A DNA stretch of 53,770 nucleotides from NCBI GenBank assembly GCA_904396155.1, contig CAJFOI010000017.1:1-53770 (forward strand), in the 5' to 3' direction. A program made the position numbers and the translations under genes. The notes beneath the pieces are model-generated. The model searched no databases and was not told the DNA's origin. It saw nothing but the letters and a program-made list of their open reading frames with translations. The stretch comes from Candidatus Avispirillum faecium (GTDB lineage Bacteria > Bacillota > Clostridia > Oscillospirales > CAG-272). This document shows, one piece after another, positions 42,801-50,240 of this stretch; positions within the stretch are counted from its first letter, which is position 1; every line of letters starts with the position of its first letter.

Positions 42801-43344
42801 GACAGTGACGCTGGCAGGTGTTCTTCTTGCCCGTACCAACAAAACGACTCGCAGCGGGGATGCCATGGCCTTTGTCACTTTGGAGGATCTCACCGGAGAG
42901 ATTGAGCTGATTGTCTTCCCCGGTCCGCTGTCCGTGTATGGTCATCTGCTGACGGTGGGAAATGTGATTGCTGTGCGGGGAGCCATTTCTGTGCGGGAAG
43001 ACGAAGCACCGAAAATTCTGGTAAACAGCGTGCTTCAATTGGAGAAAAACGGAGGGGATATTATGCCTTCCTTTGCACAGACGGAAAGAAAAAGTATACC
43101 TTCCCATGCTGCTGTAAACGCACCTGTACAGAAGCTGTATCTGCGGGTGCCCTCTCAATCATCGGAAGCTTTCCGACGGGTTTGCGCGTTTTTGTGTATC
43201 TTTCGCGGAAAGGTGCCTGTCACCTTTTACGATGAAGAAAAGAAAACTGCGTTTCGCGGTACAGATTTTGGTGCAGTGATAAACGATTTCACGCTGACGG
43301 AACTGCGCGAGATTCTTGGAGATGCCTCTGTAGTGGTAAAATAG
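39841..43344 (+). CDS. dnaE: DNA polymerase III alpha subunit DnaE
   Basis: A replicative C-family polymerase of 1167 residues. The PHP domain starts at once (HLHLHSEYSLLDGACRI), followed by the palm with catalytic aspartates (PDFDIDFCYDRRDEV), the fingers (FNKSHAAAYAVISYQTAYLKAHY), tandem helix-hairpin-helix and an OB-fold near residues 990-1060 (VTLAGVLLA, AFVTLEDLTGEIELIVFP). Length fits DnaE rather than PolC; Clostridia normally carry both. ATG at 39841 follows AAAGGAGTAGGCGGCA. It is the last gene of the 14-gene run. Confidence 0.97.
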   Translation: MADFVHLHLHSEYSLLDGACRIADIPKAARAAGHTACAITDHGAMYGVIDFYKSCKKEGIKPIIGCEVYVAPESRFDREHGREHAPEHLVLLCENESGYKNLIYMVSEAFRTGFYSKPRIDMDLLRGHSEGLIALSACLAGRIPRLISAGNYEAAKAYALEMQRLFGPDRFYLEVQDHGLAEQKTVNEALFQMSEQLGIGLVATNDVHYLRRSDSDAQAILMCIQTNSCIEDGRPIGFETDEFYYKETWEMERLFAAHPEALSNTVKIADMCQLEFQFDKTFFPSYSCPNGARPGAYLRSLAIAGLERREKNGTIDFQRISREMYLQRLEYELPVIDGMGYSEYYLIVWDFVDWAKSQGIPVGPGRGSGAGSLVAYLIGITDVDPLRFDLLFERFLNPERVSMPDFDIDFCYDRRDEVIQYVRDKYGEDHVAQIITFGTMAARAVVRDVGRALGMSYGEVDVVARQIPHTLNMTLERALEQKELSEMYQNDPKVRRLIDLGRALEGMPRHASTHAAGVVITENPLTDYVPLAVNNGICVTQYNMDTVAELGLLKFDFLALRYLTIIAAAEKEIAHRHPGFSMATIPLDDKAVYAMLSKGNTEGVFQLESGGMRQMLTQLCPENIDDIIAAIALYRPGPMESIPRYIEARHGKKPEMRIPQLEPILASTYGCIVYQEQVMRIFQDVAGYSLGHADIVRRAISKKKTQVLLNEKEAFVQGAAERGISGEDAEKLFDDIAAFANYAFNKSHAAAYAVISYQTAYLKAHYLKEYNCALLTSVQGSPEKIAEYIGDCKRRGISVLPPDINASMTDFHTQEAGIRFGLAALKNVGRSFIDTIIEERDNGGPFLDFDDFLARSRKLGINKRQMEALIKSGALDSLGPRRSQMLAVYESLLERGDAPGLDGQLDLFSAVPAGEEVAPKTVFPDIPELSTSEKLHLERESSGMYLSGHILDDYTSHMEVLKCASAAGISASFSPEREGEPEYREKETVTLAGVLLARTNKTTRSGDAMAFVTLEDLTGEIELIVFPGPLSVYGHLLTVGNVIAVRGAISVREDEAPKILVNSVLQLEKNGGDIMPSFAQTERKSIPSHAAVNAPVQKLYLRVPSQSSEAFRRVCAFLCIFRGKVPVTFYDEEKKTAFRGTDFGAVINDFTLTELREILGDASVVVK

Positions 43345-43469
43345 GGAATAATTTTGCAAATTTCACAACATGTTCACATATGAATCGTATAATCTGTAGT
43401 ATCACTTGCGTGTATAAAGATTGATATGGCTGTAGCTTGGAAGGATTCACAGAAGGGAGCAGGATCAGG

Positions 43470-45770
43470 ATGGCAGATAAAAAATTGCCGCAAGATATCC
43501 CGGCAAATGCGCCTGTGCAGGGTGGAAATCCCGGAGGCGGAAAGAATGCCCGTGCGGTTTGGAAGACGATAGGGCGGGTGTCTTTGCGGATACTCACGTA
43601 TATCATGAACACGCTGCTGACCATTTTTTTGATCGGCGCTGTGTGCGGGATCATTGTGGGGACGGTTTTTTGTATCTACATCAAAAATTATGTGGATCCG
43701 GAGATCGATTCCTCGCTGCTGGTGGGAGCCAGCTCTGATACCACTACGCGAATCTATTATATGGATTACGAAACAGAAGAGGACCGTATCAGTGAAGACG
43801 GCACTCCTGTGGAGATCGAAGACCAGCGCCTGTACAGCTCCGATAACAGCATCTGGGTTTCCTATGAGCAGATGCCGGAGGATTTGATCAATGCATTTAC
43901 TTCTATTGAAGACCATCGCTTTTTTGAGCACAATGGTGTGGACTGGCTGCGTACAGGAAAGGCAGTATTCACTTATTTCTTTGGTGCAGGGGATTTCGGC
44001 GGTTCTACCATTACCCAGCAGCTTGTGAAAAACCTGACGGGAGATAAAGAAAACTCCATTCAGCGCAAGGTACAGGAGATTTTTCGTGCGCTCAATCTGG
44101 AAAAGGAAATGAGCAAAGAAGAGATCCTGGAGATGTATTTGAATATTATTTTTCTGGGCAACAACTGTTACGGAGTACAGGCTGCAGCCAACACGTATTT
44201 CGGCAAAGATGTAAGCGAGCTCTCTCTGGTAGAGTGCGCTTCTCTGGCTGCGATTGTGAAGAATCCCACGAAATATGAACCCGTGCGCCACGATGTCGTG
44301 ATGTATGAAGATGAAAATGGAGAAGAATATGAGGACGGCAACCGTGCCCGCCGCAACACGGTTTTATACACCATGCATCAGTACGGAAAGATCAACGAGG
44401 CAGAATATGAAGAGGCACTGGAGACGGAGCTTGTGCTGCATACAGAGGAAGATGACGGCGGAGAAGAGGAATCTGCCGAGCATATCAACTCCTGGTATAC
44501 GGATGCTGTAATTTCCGACGTGCGGGATGCGCTGATGGAGGAGTACGGTTACTCCAGCTACACTGCCAGCCTGGCAATTTATACCGGCGGGCTTCAGATC
44601 TACACCTGTATGGATCCGAAAGTTCAAGATGTATTGGAAGAGGTATATGTAAACGACGAGCAGTATTTTCCCTATGCTACGAGCGGGCTTCAGCCGGAAT
44701 CTGCCATGATTGTACTGGACCCTTATACGGGAGATGTACTGGGCCTTGTGGGCGGTCGGGGAGAGAAAACGCAAAACCGGATTCTGGACCGCGCCACTCA
44801 GGCGCTGCGGCCGGTGGGTTCCAGCATCAAGCCACTATCTGTTTATGCACCGGCAGTGGACCTGGAAATTATTACAATGGGCTCTGTCTACGATGACGTT
44901 CCTGTAAGGGAAACGGAAACGGGAGCGCCGTGGCCCCGGAACCTGCCCAATGTCTACGGCGGGCTTACTACGATTCAGGATGCAGTGCGTCGTTCTGTCA
45001 ATACCATTGCTGTGCGGGTACTGCAGGATTTGACGGTGGATTATTCTTTTCATTTTTTGAAAGACACTCTTCATATGGAAAATGTGATCGAATCCTATAC
45101 TACGCAAAGCGGACAGGTTGTCAGCGACAAGGATCTGGCACCTCTGGCACTTGGGCAGTTTTCCTATGGAATCACGTTGTGGGAACTGACGGCCGGTTAT
45201 GACATGTTTCCAAATGAGGGTGTATACTCCGAGTCCAGGCTTTGGTACAAGGTGCTGGACAGCGACGGAAATGTGATTTTGGAAAATGAATCGGACTATG
45301 AGATTGCCATCAGTGAAGAAGCTGCTTCAATTATGACGCTTATGCTCCAGGGCGTAGTTTCCAGCGGTACGGGAACGGCCATTACTTTGGACCAGTATGT
45401 GGATGTGGCAGGAAAGACAGGGACGACTACCGCAGACTTTGACCGTACCTTTGTGGGGTATACGCCCTATTATCTGGGTGGCGTATGGGTTGGATATGAC
45501 ATGAACCAGGCACTTTCTGATTTTGGAACCAATCCTGCTCTTCAGGTTTGGGATACTGTGATGACAATGCTCCATGAAGATATTCTTTCCAGTGTAAATG
45601 CCGGCGAACAGGAACTGCAAAACTTTGAAATATCCGATCGTCTTGTAAAGTGCAGCTACTGCAGATACTCCGGATTGCTTCCTACAGAAACTTGCTGGCA
45701 GGAAACCGGATATTTTACCAAGGATACGGTTCCCACAGAATATTGCTACGGGCACACGCCACAGGAATAG
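43470..45770 (+). CDS. class A penicillin-binding protein (GT51 plus transpeptidase)
   Basis: A bifunctional peptidoglycan synthase of 766 residues with a short cytoplasmic Pro/Gly-rich head and one membrane anchor (about 43-70). The GT51 glycosyltransferase has catalytic Glu147 (SIEDHRFFEHNGVDW) and GGSTITQQLVKNL. The transpeptidase motifs are SSIK, SVN and KTG (AGKTGTTT). The C-terminus has a small Cys-rich tail (CSYCRYSG...CWQE...CYGH). ATG at 43470 follows AAGGGAGCAGGATCAGG. A TATAAT at 43388-43393 may be its -10, but no matching -35 was found. The paralogue type is not assigned. Confidence 0.94.
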   Translation: MADKKLPQDIPANAPVQGGNPGGGKNARAVWKTIGRVSLRILTYIMNTLLTIFLIGAVCGIIVGTVFCIYIKNYVDPEIDSSLLVGASSDTTTRIYYMDYETEEDRISEDGTPVEIEDQRLYSSDNSIWVSYEQMPEDLINAFTSIEDHRFFEHNGVDWLRTGKAVFTYFFGAGDFGGSTITQQLVKNLTGDKENSIQRKVQEIFRALNLEKEMSKEEILEMYLNIIFLGNNCYGVQAAANTYFGKDVSELSLVECASLAAIVKNPTKYEPVRHDVVMYEDENGEEYEDGNRARRNTVLYTMHQYGKINEAEYEEALETELVLHTEEDDGGEEESAEHINSWYTDAVISDVRDALMEEYGYSSYTASLAIYTGGLQIYTCMDPKVQDVLEEVYVNDEQYFPYATSGLQPESAMIVLDPYTGDVLGLVGGRGEKTQNRILDRATQALRPVGSSIKPLSVYAPAVDLEIITMGSVYDDVPVRETETGAPWPRNLPNVYGGLTTIQDAVRRSVNTIAVRVLQDLTVDYSFHFLKDTLHMENVIESYTTQSGQVVSDKDLAPLALGQFSYGITLWELTAGYDMFPNEGVYSESRLWYKVLDSDGNVILENESDYEIAISEEAASIMTLMLQGVVSSGTGTAITLDQYVDVAGKTGTTTADFDRTFVGYTPYYLGGVWVGYDMNQALSDFGTNPALQVWDTVMTMLHEDILSSVNAGEQELQNFEISDRLVKCSYCRYSGLLPTETCWQETGYFTKDTVPTEYCYGHTPQE

Positions 45771-45778
45771 CATATTTG

Positions 45779-45814
45779 AAAAATCACCTCATATATTTTT
45801 ATGAGGTGATTTTT
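45779..45814 (+). terminator. terminator-like hairpin containing the next gene's ribosome binding site
   Basis: AAAAATCACCTCAT and ATGAGGTGATTTTT form a perfect 14-bp stem with an 8-nt loop and a terminal T run. It follows the PBP stop by 8 nt and looks like a terminator. The right arm holds GAGGTGA, the Shine-Dalgarno for the ATG at 45815. It may therefore end PBP transcripts and also mask translation of the next gene on read-through RNA. Confidence 0.75.
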
Positions 45815-46330
45815 ATGTTTTCTGCTTTGAAGCGGGATGCCGCTCTGTGGATCCGGGAATTCCGGGAAAAGCCCCTGAGGGTGCTTCTTTTCCCTTGCAT
45901 ACTGCTTTTTTTTGCTTTTTTATTCCGCATTTTTGCAGGAAGAGGCGTTAACTTATACCGCTTATTCATGTGCAGGGGGATATTTCCCGGTACATTTATG
46001 TATTTCATTGGGTATATCTTACGTGTCCTGTGTGCGGGCTTGATGCTGACCGGCATCTTTTTCTGTCGAGGTCTGTACGAACGGCGTCTGTGGGCTGCGG
46101 TTTTCGCTGCGGTGGTTTGTTTTGCGCTCCTGTCGGAGTACAAATTGATCTTTGTCTCGGTAAGTCCCGTGTTTGCGTTGCTTCTCTGTATCGCAGCTGT
46201 TGTTGCTGCTTTCTTCTGTCTGACGCTTTTTTTGAAAACCTGTTGTCCGGGCGTGCTGCCATCGCTGCTTTTCCTGGTTTTCCAGACCGTTTTTTGTGTG
46301 CAGCTCCTCTCTTTGTGCATTGCGATGTAG
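45815..46330 (+). CDS. small polytopic membrane protein, unknown function
   Basis: The 171-residue product has about five hydrophobic helices (near residues 23-40, 55-78, 88-107, 112-135 and 145-168), an N-terminal basic amphipathic stretch (SALKRDAALWIREFREKPLR), and several Cys. The ATG at 45815 lies 5 nt after GAGGTGA in the hairpin. I do not recognise a family. It may be expressed by read-through from the PBP gene. Confidence 0.7.
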   Translation: MFSALKRDAALWIREFREKPLRVLLFPCILLFFAFLFRIFAGRGVNLYRLFMCRGIFPGTFMYFIGYILRVLCAGLMLTGIFFCRGLYERRLWAAVFAAVVCFALLSEYKLIFVSVSPVFALLLCIAAVVAAFFCLTLFLKTCCPGVLPSLLFLVFQTVFCVQLLSLCIAM

Positions 46331-46364
46331 TGTTGTGCGTTTACGAAGAATTTTGCGGATTTTC

Positions 46365-46393
46365 TTGACAAATTCCGTGCTGTGCGCTATACT
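46365..46393 (+). promoter_or_regulatory. promoter of the lipoprotein gene
   Basis: TTGACA and TATACT are separated by 17 nt, 29 nt before the lipoprotein ATG. It is close to full consensus. Confidence 0.85.
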
Positions 46394-46422
46394 GAACATA
46401 GGAAAAACGATGGAGGTTTATC

Positions 46423-46959
46423 ATGAAAAAATGTAAATTGCTTTGCCTGTTTCTTGCAGTTGTTTTGGTGCTTCCCGTTTTCGCGGGTTGTACCAGTGGC
46501 AAGGTATCGGCGACAGTTTCTCTGAAGTTTGTGATTCCCGCGGAAGAAGAGGGTGAGGAAGATGATGTTCGTTTGGATTTGCCTTCTCTAACAGTGGAGG
46601 GAACCAGGGACAATCCGCCGACGGTTTTGCAGGCTGCGGAGCAGGCCCTGCAGGAGTATGAAATTACTTATGAGCTTACATCTGACGGCGCTTCCATTGC
46701 TGGTGTCTTTGGGCTTAAGGAAGAGCAGTGGTACGATGAGGAGAACGGTTACTTCACCCAGTGGCGCTGCACCATCAACGGTGAAAATTCCGATGAGGGC
46801 CGCCAGAGTGTAACGACGATCTACAATGATGATGAGATCGTTTATACGTGGGTCTCTGACTCTCGACCCATTGAGAGCACCGGCGCTGTAGAGACGACCG
46901 ATCCTACAGATACGACCGGGGAAATGCCTTCGAATACAACTGCAGAAGAAAATGCTTAA
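46423..46959 (+). CDS. lipoprotein, DUF4430-like
   Basis: A 178-residue lipoprotein with lipobox VFAGC (lipidated Cys23). The mature part has a beta-rich core (VLQAAEQALQEYEITYEL, YFTQWRCTINGENSDEG, DDEIVYTWV) that resembles the DUF4430/transcobalamin C-terminal-like domain, followed by a Thr-rich tail. ATG at 46423 follows TGGAGGTTTATC. It is a monocistronic unit with its own promoter and terminator. Ligand unknown. Confidence 0.82.
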   Translation: MKKCKLLCLFLAVVLVLPVFAGCTSGKVSATVSLKFVIPAEEEGEEDDVRLDLPSLTVEGTRDNPPTVLQAAEQALQEYEITYELTSDGASIAGVFGLKEEQWYDEENGYFTQWRCTINGENSDEGRQSVTTIYNDDEIVYTWVSDSRPIESTGAVETTDPTDTTGEMPSNTTAEENA

Positions 46960-46963
46960 AAGG

Positions 46964-46997
46964 AAAACAGGGCAGCGGATGCTGCCCTGTTTTTTTG
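46964..46997 (+). terminator. terminator of the lipoprotein gene
   Basis: ACAGGGCAGC and GCTGCCCTGT pair around the loop GGAT and run into eight T residues, 8 nt after the stop. Confidence 0.93.
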
Positions 46998-47016
46998 AAA
47001 AAAAGAGATTTGCAAT

Positions 47017-47046
47017 GGTATAAAACCCGTCCGTCGCTCATATTAT
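47017..47046 (+). promoter_or_regulatory. sigma-E-like promoter of spoIVA
   Basis: GGTATAAA and CATATTAT are separated by 14 nt, 30 nt upstream of the spoIVA ATG. The sigma-E consensus is close to KMATATT with 14-15 nt to CATACAAT. In B. subtilis spoIVA is sigma-E dependent, which supports the reading. Confidence 0.5.
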
Positions 47047-47076
47047 GTACAAAGAGTTTTGAGCGGAGGAACGTGT

Positions 47077-48585
47077 ATGACGAGCACAAACATATATCAT
47101 GATATTGCGACCAGAACCGGCGGAGACATTTACATCGGCGTAGTAGGGCCCGTGCGCTGCGGAAAATCTGCCTTCATCAAACGTTTTATGGAAACATCGG
47201 TGTTGCCCAACATCAAAGGGGAGTACGACCGCAAGCGGACTGTGGATGAGCTGCCGCAGAGCGCGGGTGGGAAGACAGTTATGACTACAGAACCCAAATT
47301 TGTACCAGATGAGGCCGTTCCTGTGTCCTTCGGCGATGGTGCTACGATGCGGGTAAAAATGATCGACTGCGTGGGGTATCTTGTACCCGATGCCCTTGGT
47401 ACAACGGAAAATGGAGAAACCCGCATGGTAAAGACTCCCTGGTCTGAGGAGCAGGTACCTTTTGAAGAGGCAGCGGAGACTGGCACACGTAAGGTGATTT
47501 GTGACCATTCTACTGTAGGGATGCTCGTAACCTGTGACGGAAGCTTTGGGGACATTCCCCGGGAGAGTTTTGTCCAGGCGGAAGAGCGTGTTGCAAAGGA
47601 GCTGCAGGAAATCGGAAAGCCTTTTGCCATCATACTCAATTCCTCTCGTCCGGAGTCCCAGCAGGCAGAGGCTCTTGCAATGGAGCTGGAGGAAAAGTAT
47701 AAAGCACCGGTGGCCCTGGTCAATTGTCTGGAGTTGGACGCGGAGGATGTAGGGCATATTTTGGAGATGCTTCTGTATGAATTTCCTATTCGTGAAGTGA
47801 AACTTTGTCTTCCTGGATGGGTATCCGCACTGCCGAAGGATCACAAGCTTACAGAGGTAATTTTGAACAGTCTTTCCGGGATTGTTGAAAATGTCAAAAA
47901 TCTGAGCGATGTGTCCGCCTTTGCACAGAAGCTTTCCGACTTGATATCGGAGGAAATCGCAGCACGTTATGAAGCCGGAAATGCGACGGTTCAAATAACA
48001 TCCACTGATTTGGGTACAGGCATGGCAACAGTGTCTTTGGAATTTCCCCAGTCTATGTATTACAATATCATTTGTGATCTTACAGGCATTTGTGTGCGCA
48101 ACGAAAAGGAACTAATCTCTGTGATGCTGTCCCTGGCGCAGGCAAAACGGGAATTGGACAAATATGCACAGGCCATTGCAGAGATGGAGGCAGGAGGTTA
48201 TGGGATCGTACTGCCGGGCGTAGAAGGGCTGAAGTTGGAGGAACCTGAGATCATTCGGCAGTCCGGCGCCTATGGAGTAAAGCTGAAAGCTTCGGCCCCC
48301 AGCATCCACATGATTAAGGCAACCATAGAGACGGAGATCAATCCCATTGTGGGATCGGAAGAGCAGTCGGAGGAGATGATCCGACATCTTATGTCAGAAT
48401 TTGAAGAAGATCCCCAGAAGATTTGGGAATCCAACATTTTTGGCAAGAGTCTTTATCAATTGGTCGATGACGGGTTGCACACCAAGCTGGCACATTTGTC
48501 AGAGGAATCCAGAGAAAAACTGTCCGACACCCTGTCCAGAATCGTCAACGAAGGCAGCGGCGGTCTGATCTGTATTATTTTGTAA
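47077..48585 (+). CDS. spoIVA: stage IV sporulation protein A
   Basis: SpoIVA is an ATPase that polymerises on the forespore surface and forms the base layer of the spore coat. The 502-residue product starts STNIYHDIATRTGGDIYIGVVGPVRCGKS, with Walker A at residues 24-31, and continues with the conserved KTVMTTEPKFVP and RVKMIDCVGYLV. ATG at 47077 follows GAGCGGAGGAACGTGT. It is a single unit with a sigma-E-like promoter and a strong terminator. Confidence 0.97.
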   Translation: MTSTNIYHDIATRTGGDIYIGVVGPVRCGKSAFIKRFMETSVLPNIKGEYDRKRTVDELPQSAGGKTVMTTEPKFVPDEAVPVSFGDGATMRVKMIDCVGYLVPDALGTTENGETRMVKTPWSEEQVPFEEAAETGTRKVICDHSTVGMLVTCDGSFGDIPRESFVQAEERVAKELQEIGKPFAIILNSSRPESQQAEALAMELEEKYKAPVALVNCLELDAEDVGHILEMLLYEFPIREVKLCLPGWVSALPKDHKLTEVILNSLSGIVENVKNLSDVSAFAQKLSDLISEEIAARYEAGNATVQITSTDLGTGMATVSLEFPQSMYYNIICDLTGICVRNEKELISVMLSLAQAKRELDKYAQAIAEMEAGGYGIVLPGVEGLKLEEPEIIRQSGAYGVKLKASAPSIHMIKATIETEINPIVGSEEQSEEMIRHLMSEFEEDPQKIWESNIFGKSLYQLVDDGLHTKLAHLSEESREKLSDTLSRIVNEGSGGLICIIL

Positions 48586-48600
48586 ATACTGGAATATGTA

Positions 48601-48636
48601 AAGAAAAAGTCCTCGCTGTGCCGAGGACTTTTTCTT
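48601..48636. terminator. terminator of spoIVA
   Basis: A 15-bp stem, AAGAAAAAGTCCTCG and CGAGGACTTTTTCTT, with a 6-nt loop. The A and T runs allow function in either direction. Confidence 0.92.
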
Positions 48637-48663
48637 GCATTTTGCGTACCTATGTGATATAGT
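48635..48663 (+). promoter_or_regulatory. promoter of the nucleotidyltransferase gene
   Basis: TTGCAT and TATAGT are 17 nt apart, 30 nt before the TTG start at 48694. Confidence 0.55.
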
Positions 48664-48693
48664 AAATATGATTTTTTATAAGGAGATATACGT

Positions 48694-49350
48694 TTGGATT
48701 TTTCGATTGAGAAATGGGTAAAGCAATATACCGCAGCCGTGAGAGAAGCCTTTGGGGATCGGGTTTGGTTTGTTGGCCTTCAGGGAAGCTGGGGCAGGGA
48801 GGAAGCTACTTTTTGCAGTGATATCGACATGGTTTTGATTTTAGATGCCGTGACTTACAGAGATCTGCAGGAATACAGACAACTTTTGGAGACGCTCCCT
48901 TTTTGCGAAAAAATTTGTGGATTTGTTTCAGGAAGAAAGGAGCTTCAGCGATGGGACAAGTCTGATTTGTTTTGGCTTTGCAACGACACTGTCCCGATCG
49001 CAGGTTCTCTGGAAGATCTTTTACAAAAAATCGGACGTTCTCATGTACTGCAAGCTGTAAAAACCGGCGTGTGTAGCGTTTATCACGGCTGCATGCACAA
49101 TGCTGTTCACGAGAGATCCGTTTCTGTTTTACATAGTTTGTATAAAACGGCTGCATTTGCTATGCGGGGGTTCGTGTTCTTGGATAATGGTATTTTTATA
49201 AAAAAACAAAAGGATTTGCTTTGTTACCTTGCGCCGGAAGATCGGGAGATAATCACATGGCGGCAGCAGGGAAACATTGCAGCTGATTTATTTGACACAT
49301 CTTCTGCAATGCTCCTCCAATGGGCTTCTCGGTGGATACAAAAGGACTAA
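48694..49350 (+). CDS. nucleotidyltransferase-fold protein
   Basis: The 218-residue product has the polymerase-beta-type nucleotidyltransferase signature: GSWGREEATFCSDIDMVLIL, with GS at 31-32 and the metal-binding pair Asp43 and Asp45. A helical C-terminal region may be HEPN-like, with KTAAFAMRGFVFLDN and KKQKDLLCYL. This resembles minimal nucleotidyltransferases and streptomycin/kanamycin adenylyltransferase-like folds, but the substrate is unknown. The TTG start at 48694 follows AAGGAGATATACG. It is followed by a terminator shared with sigG. Confidence 0.82.
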   Translation: MDFSIEKWVKQYTAAVREAFGDRVWFVGLQGSWGREEATFCSDIDMVLILDAVTYRDLQEYRQLLETLPFCEKICGFVSGRKELQRWDKSDLFWLCNDTVPIAGSLEDLLQKIGRSHVLQAVKTGVCSVYHGCMHNAVHERSVSVLHSLYKTAAFAMRGFVFLDNGIFIKKQKDLLCYLAPEDREIITWRQQGNIAADLFDTSSAMLLQWASRWIQKD

Positions 49351-49355
49351 AAATG

Positions 49356-49382
49356 AAAAAGGGATCTAAAAGATCCCTTTTT
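49356..49382. terminator. bidirectional terminator between nucleotidyltransferase and sigG
   Basis: AAAAAGGGATCT and AGATCCCTTTTT form a 12-bp stem with loop AAA, between two converging genes. Confidence 0.92.
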
Positions 49383-50154
49383 ACATTTGTTTTCGGATAC
49401 GTTCCAGCGCGCCTTTTTCCAGTCTGGAAACCTGAGCCTGGGATATGCCGATTTCCGAAGCGATCTCAATCTGTGTTTTCCCTTTATAAAAACGCATGTT
49501 AATAATCGCCCGTTCTCGCTCGCTGAGATTTTTCAGTGCTTCCCGCAGGGCGATATCTTCCAGCCAGGATTCGTCTGTATTGTTTGTATCGCTCAGCTGG
49601 TCCATCACATATATGGAGTCACCTCCGTCGCTGTATACTGGATCATAGAGGGACATAGGTTCTACGATTGCTTCAATGGCATTGGTGACTGCTTCCGGCT
49701 CTTCCCCCAACACCGATGCGATTTGCTCAATGGTAGGTTCACTGAGGTCGTTGTTTTGAAGCTGCTCTCGTACTTGTAGCGCACGGTAAGCTAAATCCCG
49801 CACAGAACGACTTACGCGGATCGTATTGTTGTCCCGCAGATACCGCCGCACCTCACCGATGATCATCGGAACGGCGTAGGTGGAAAATTTTACGCACAGG
49901 TCCGTGTTAAAATTATCGATTGCTTTGATCAGGCCGATGCAGCCCACCTGAAACAAATCGTCCAGATTTTCTCTGCGATTGGTAAATCGCTGAATGATGC
50001 TCAGTACCAGCCGCAAATTTCCGTCGATCAGTTTCTGGCGGGCTGCTTCATCTCCATTTTTGCTTCGCAAAAGCAATTCGTGTTTTTCTTCATCACTTAA
50101 AGTTTTTAGTTTTGCGGTGTTTACGCCGCATATTTCTACTTTATTAAAATACAT
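49381..50154 (-). CDS. sigG: forespore sigma factor G
   Basis: SigG directs late forespore transcription. The 257-residue protein has the SigG-specific N-terminus NKVEICGVNTAKL, which binds the anti-sigma factor, region 2 (NLRLVLSIIQRF, DDLFQVGCIGLIKAIDNF, KFSTYAVPMIIGEVRRYLRDN) and region 4 (GKTQIEIASEIGISQAQVSRLEKGAL). A sigma-F-type promoter lies just upstream, as in B. subtilis. spoIIGA/sigE, adjacent in Bacillus, are absent; spoIVB is the upstream neighbour. Confidence 0.97.
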   Translation of the reverse strand: MYFNKVEICGVNTAKLKTLSDEEKHELLLRSKNGDEAARQKLIDGNLRLVLSIIQRFTNRRENLDDLFQVGCIGLIKAIDNFNTDLCVKFSTYAVPMIIGEVRRYLRDNNTIRVSRSVRDLAYRALQVREQLQNNDLSEPTIEQIASVLGEEPEAVTNAIEAIVEPMSLYDPVYSDGGDSIYVMDQLSDTNNTDESWLEDIALREALKNLSERERAIINMRFYKGKTQIEIASEIGISQAQVSRLEKGALERIRKQM

Positions 50155-50184
50155 CCATTTCGCCTCTTGCTGTTTGATACTTAA

Positions 50185-50212
50185 AGTATTGCCAGCAAGG
50201 GGATGCTTATGC
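50185..50212 (-). promoter_or_regulatory. sigma-F-type promoter of sigG
   Basis: On the minus strand GCATA (50212-50208) and GGCAATACT (50193-50185) are 14 nt apart, 30 nt before the sigG ATG. Both boxes match the sigma-F consensus GYWTA and GGNRANAMT at every defined base. Confidence 0.7.
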
Positions 50213-50240
50213 AGGGAAAGAATTTCCTTCTATTTTGGAA

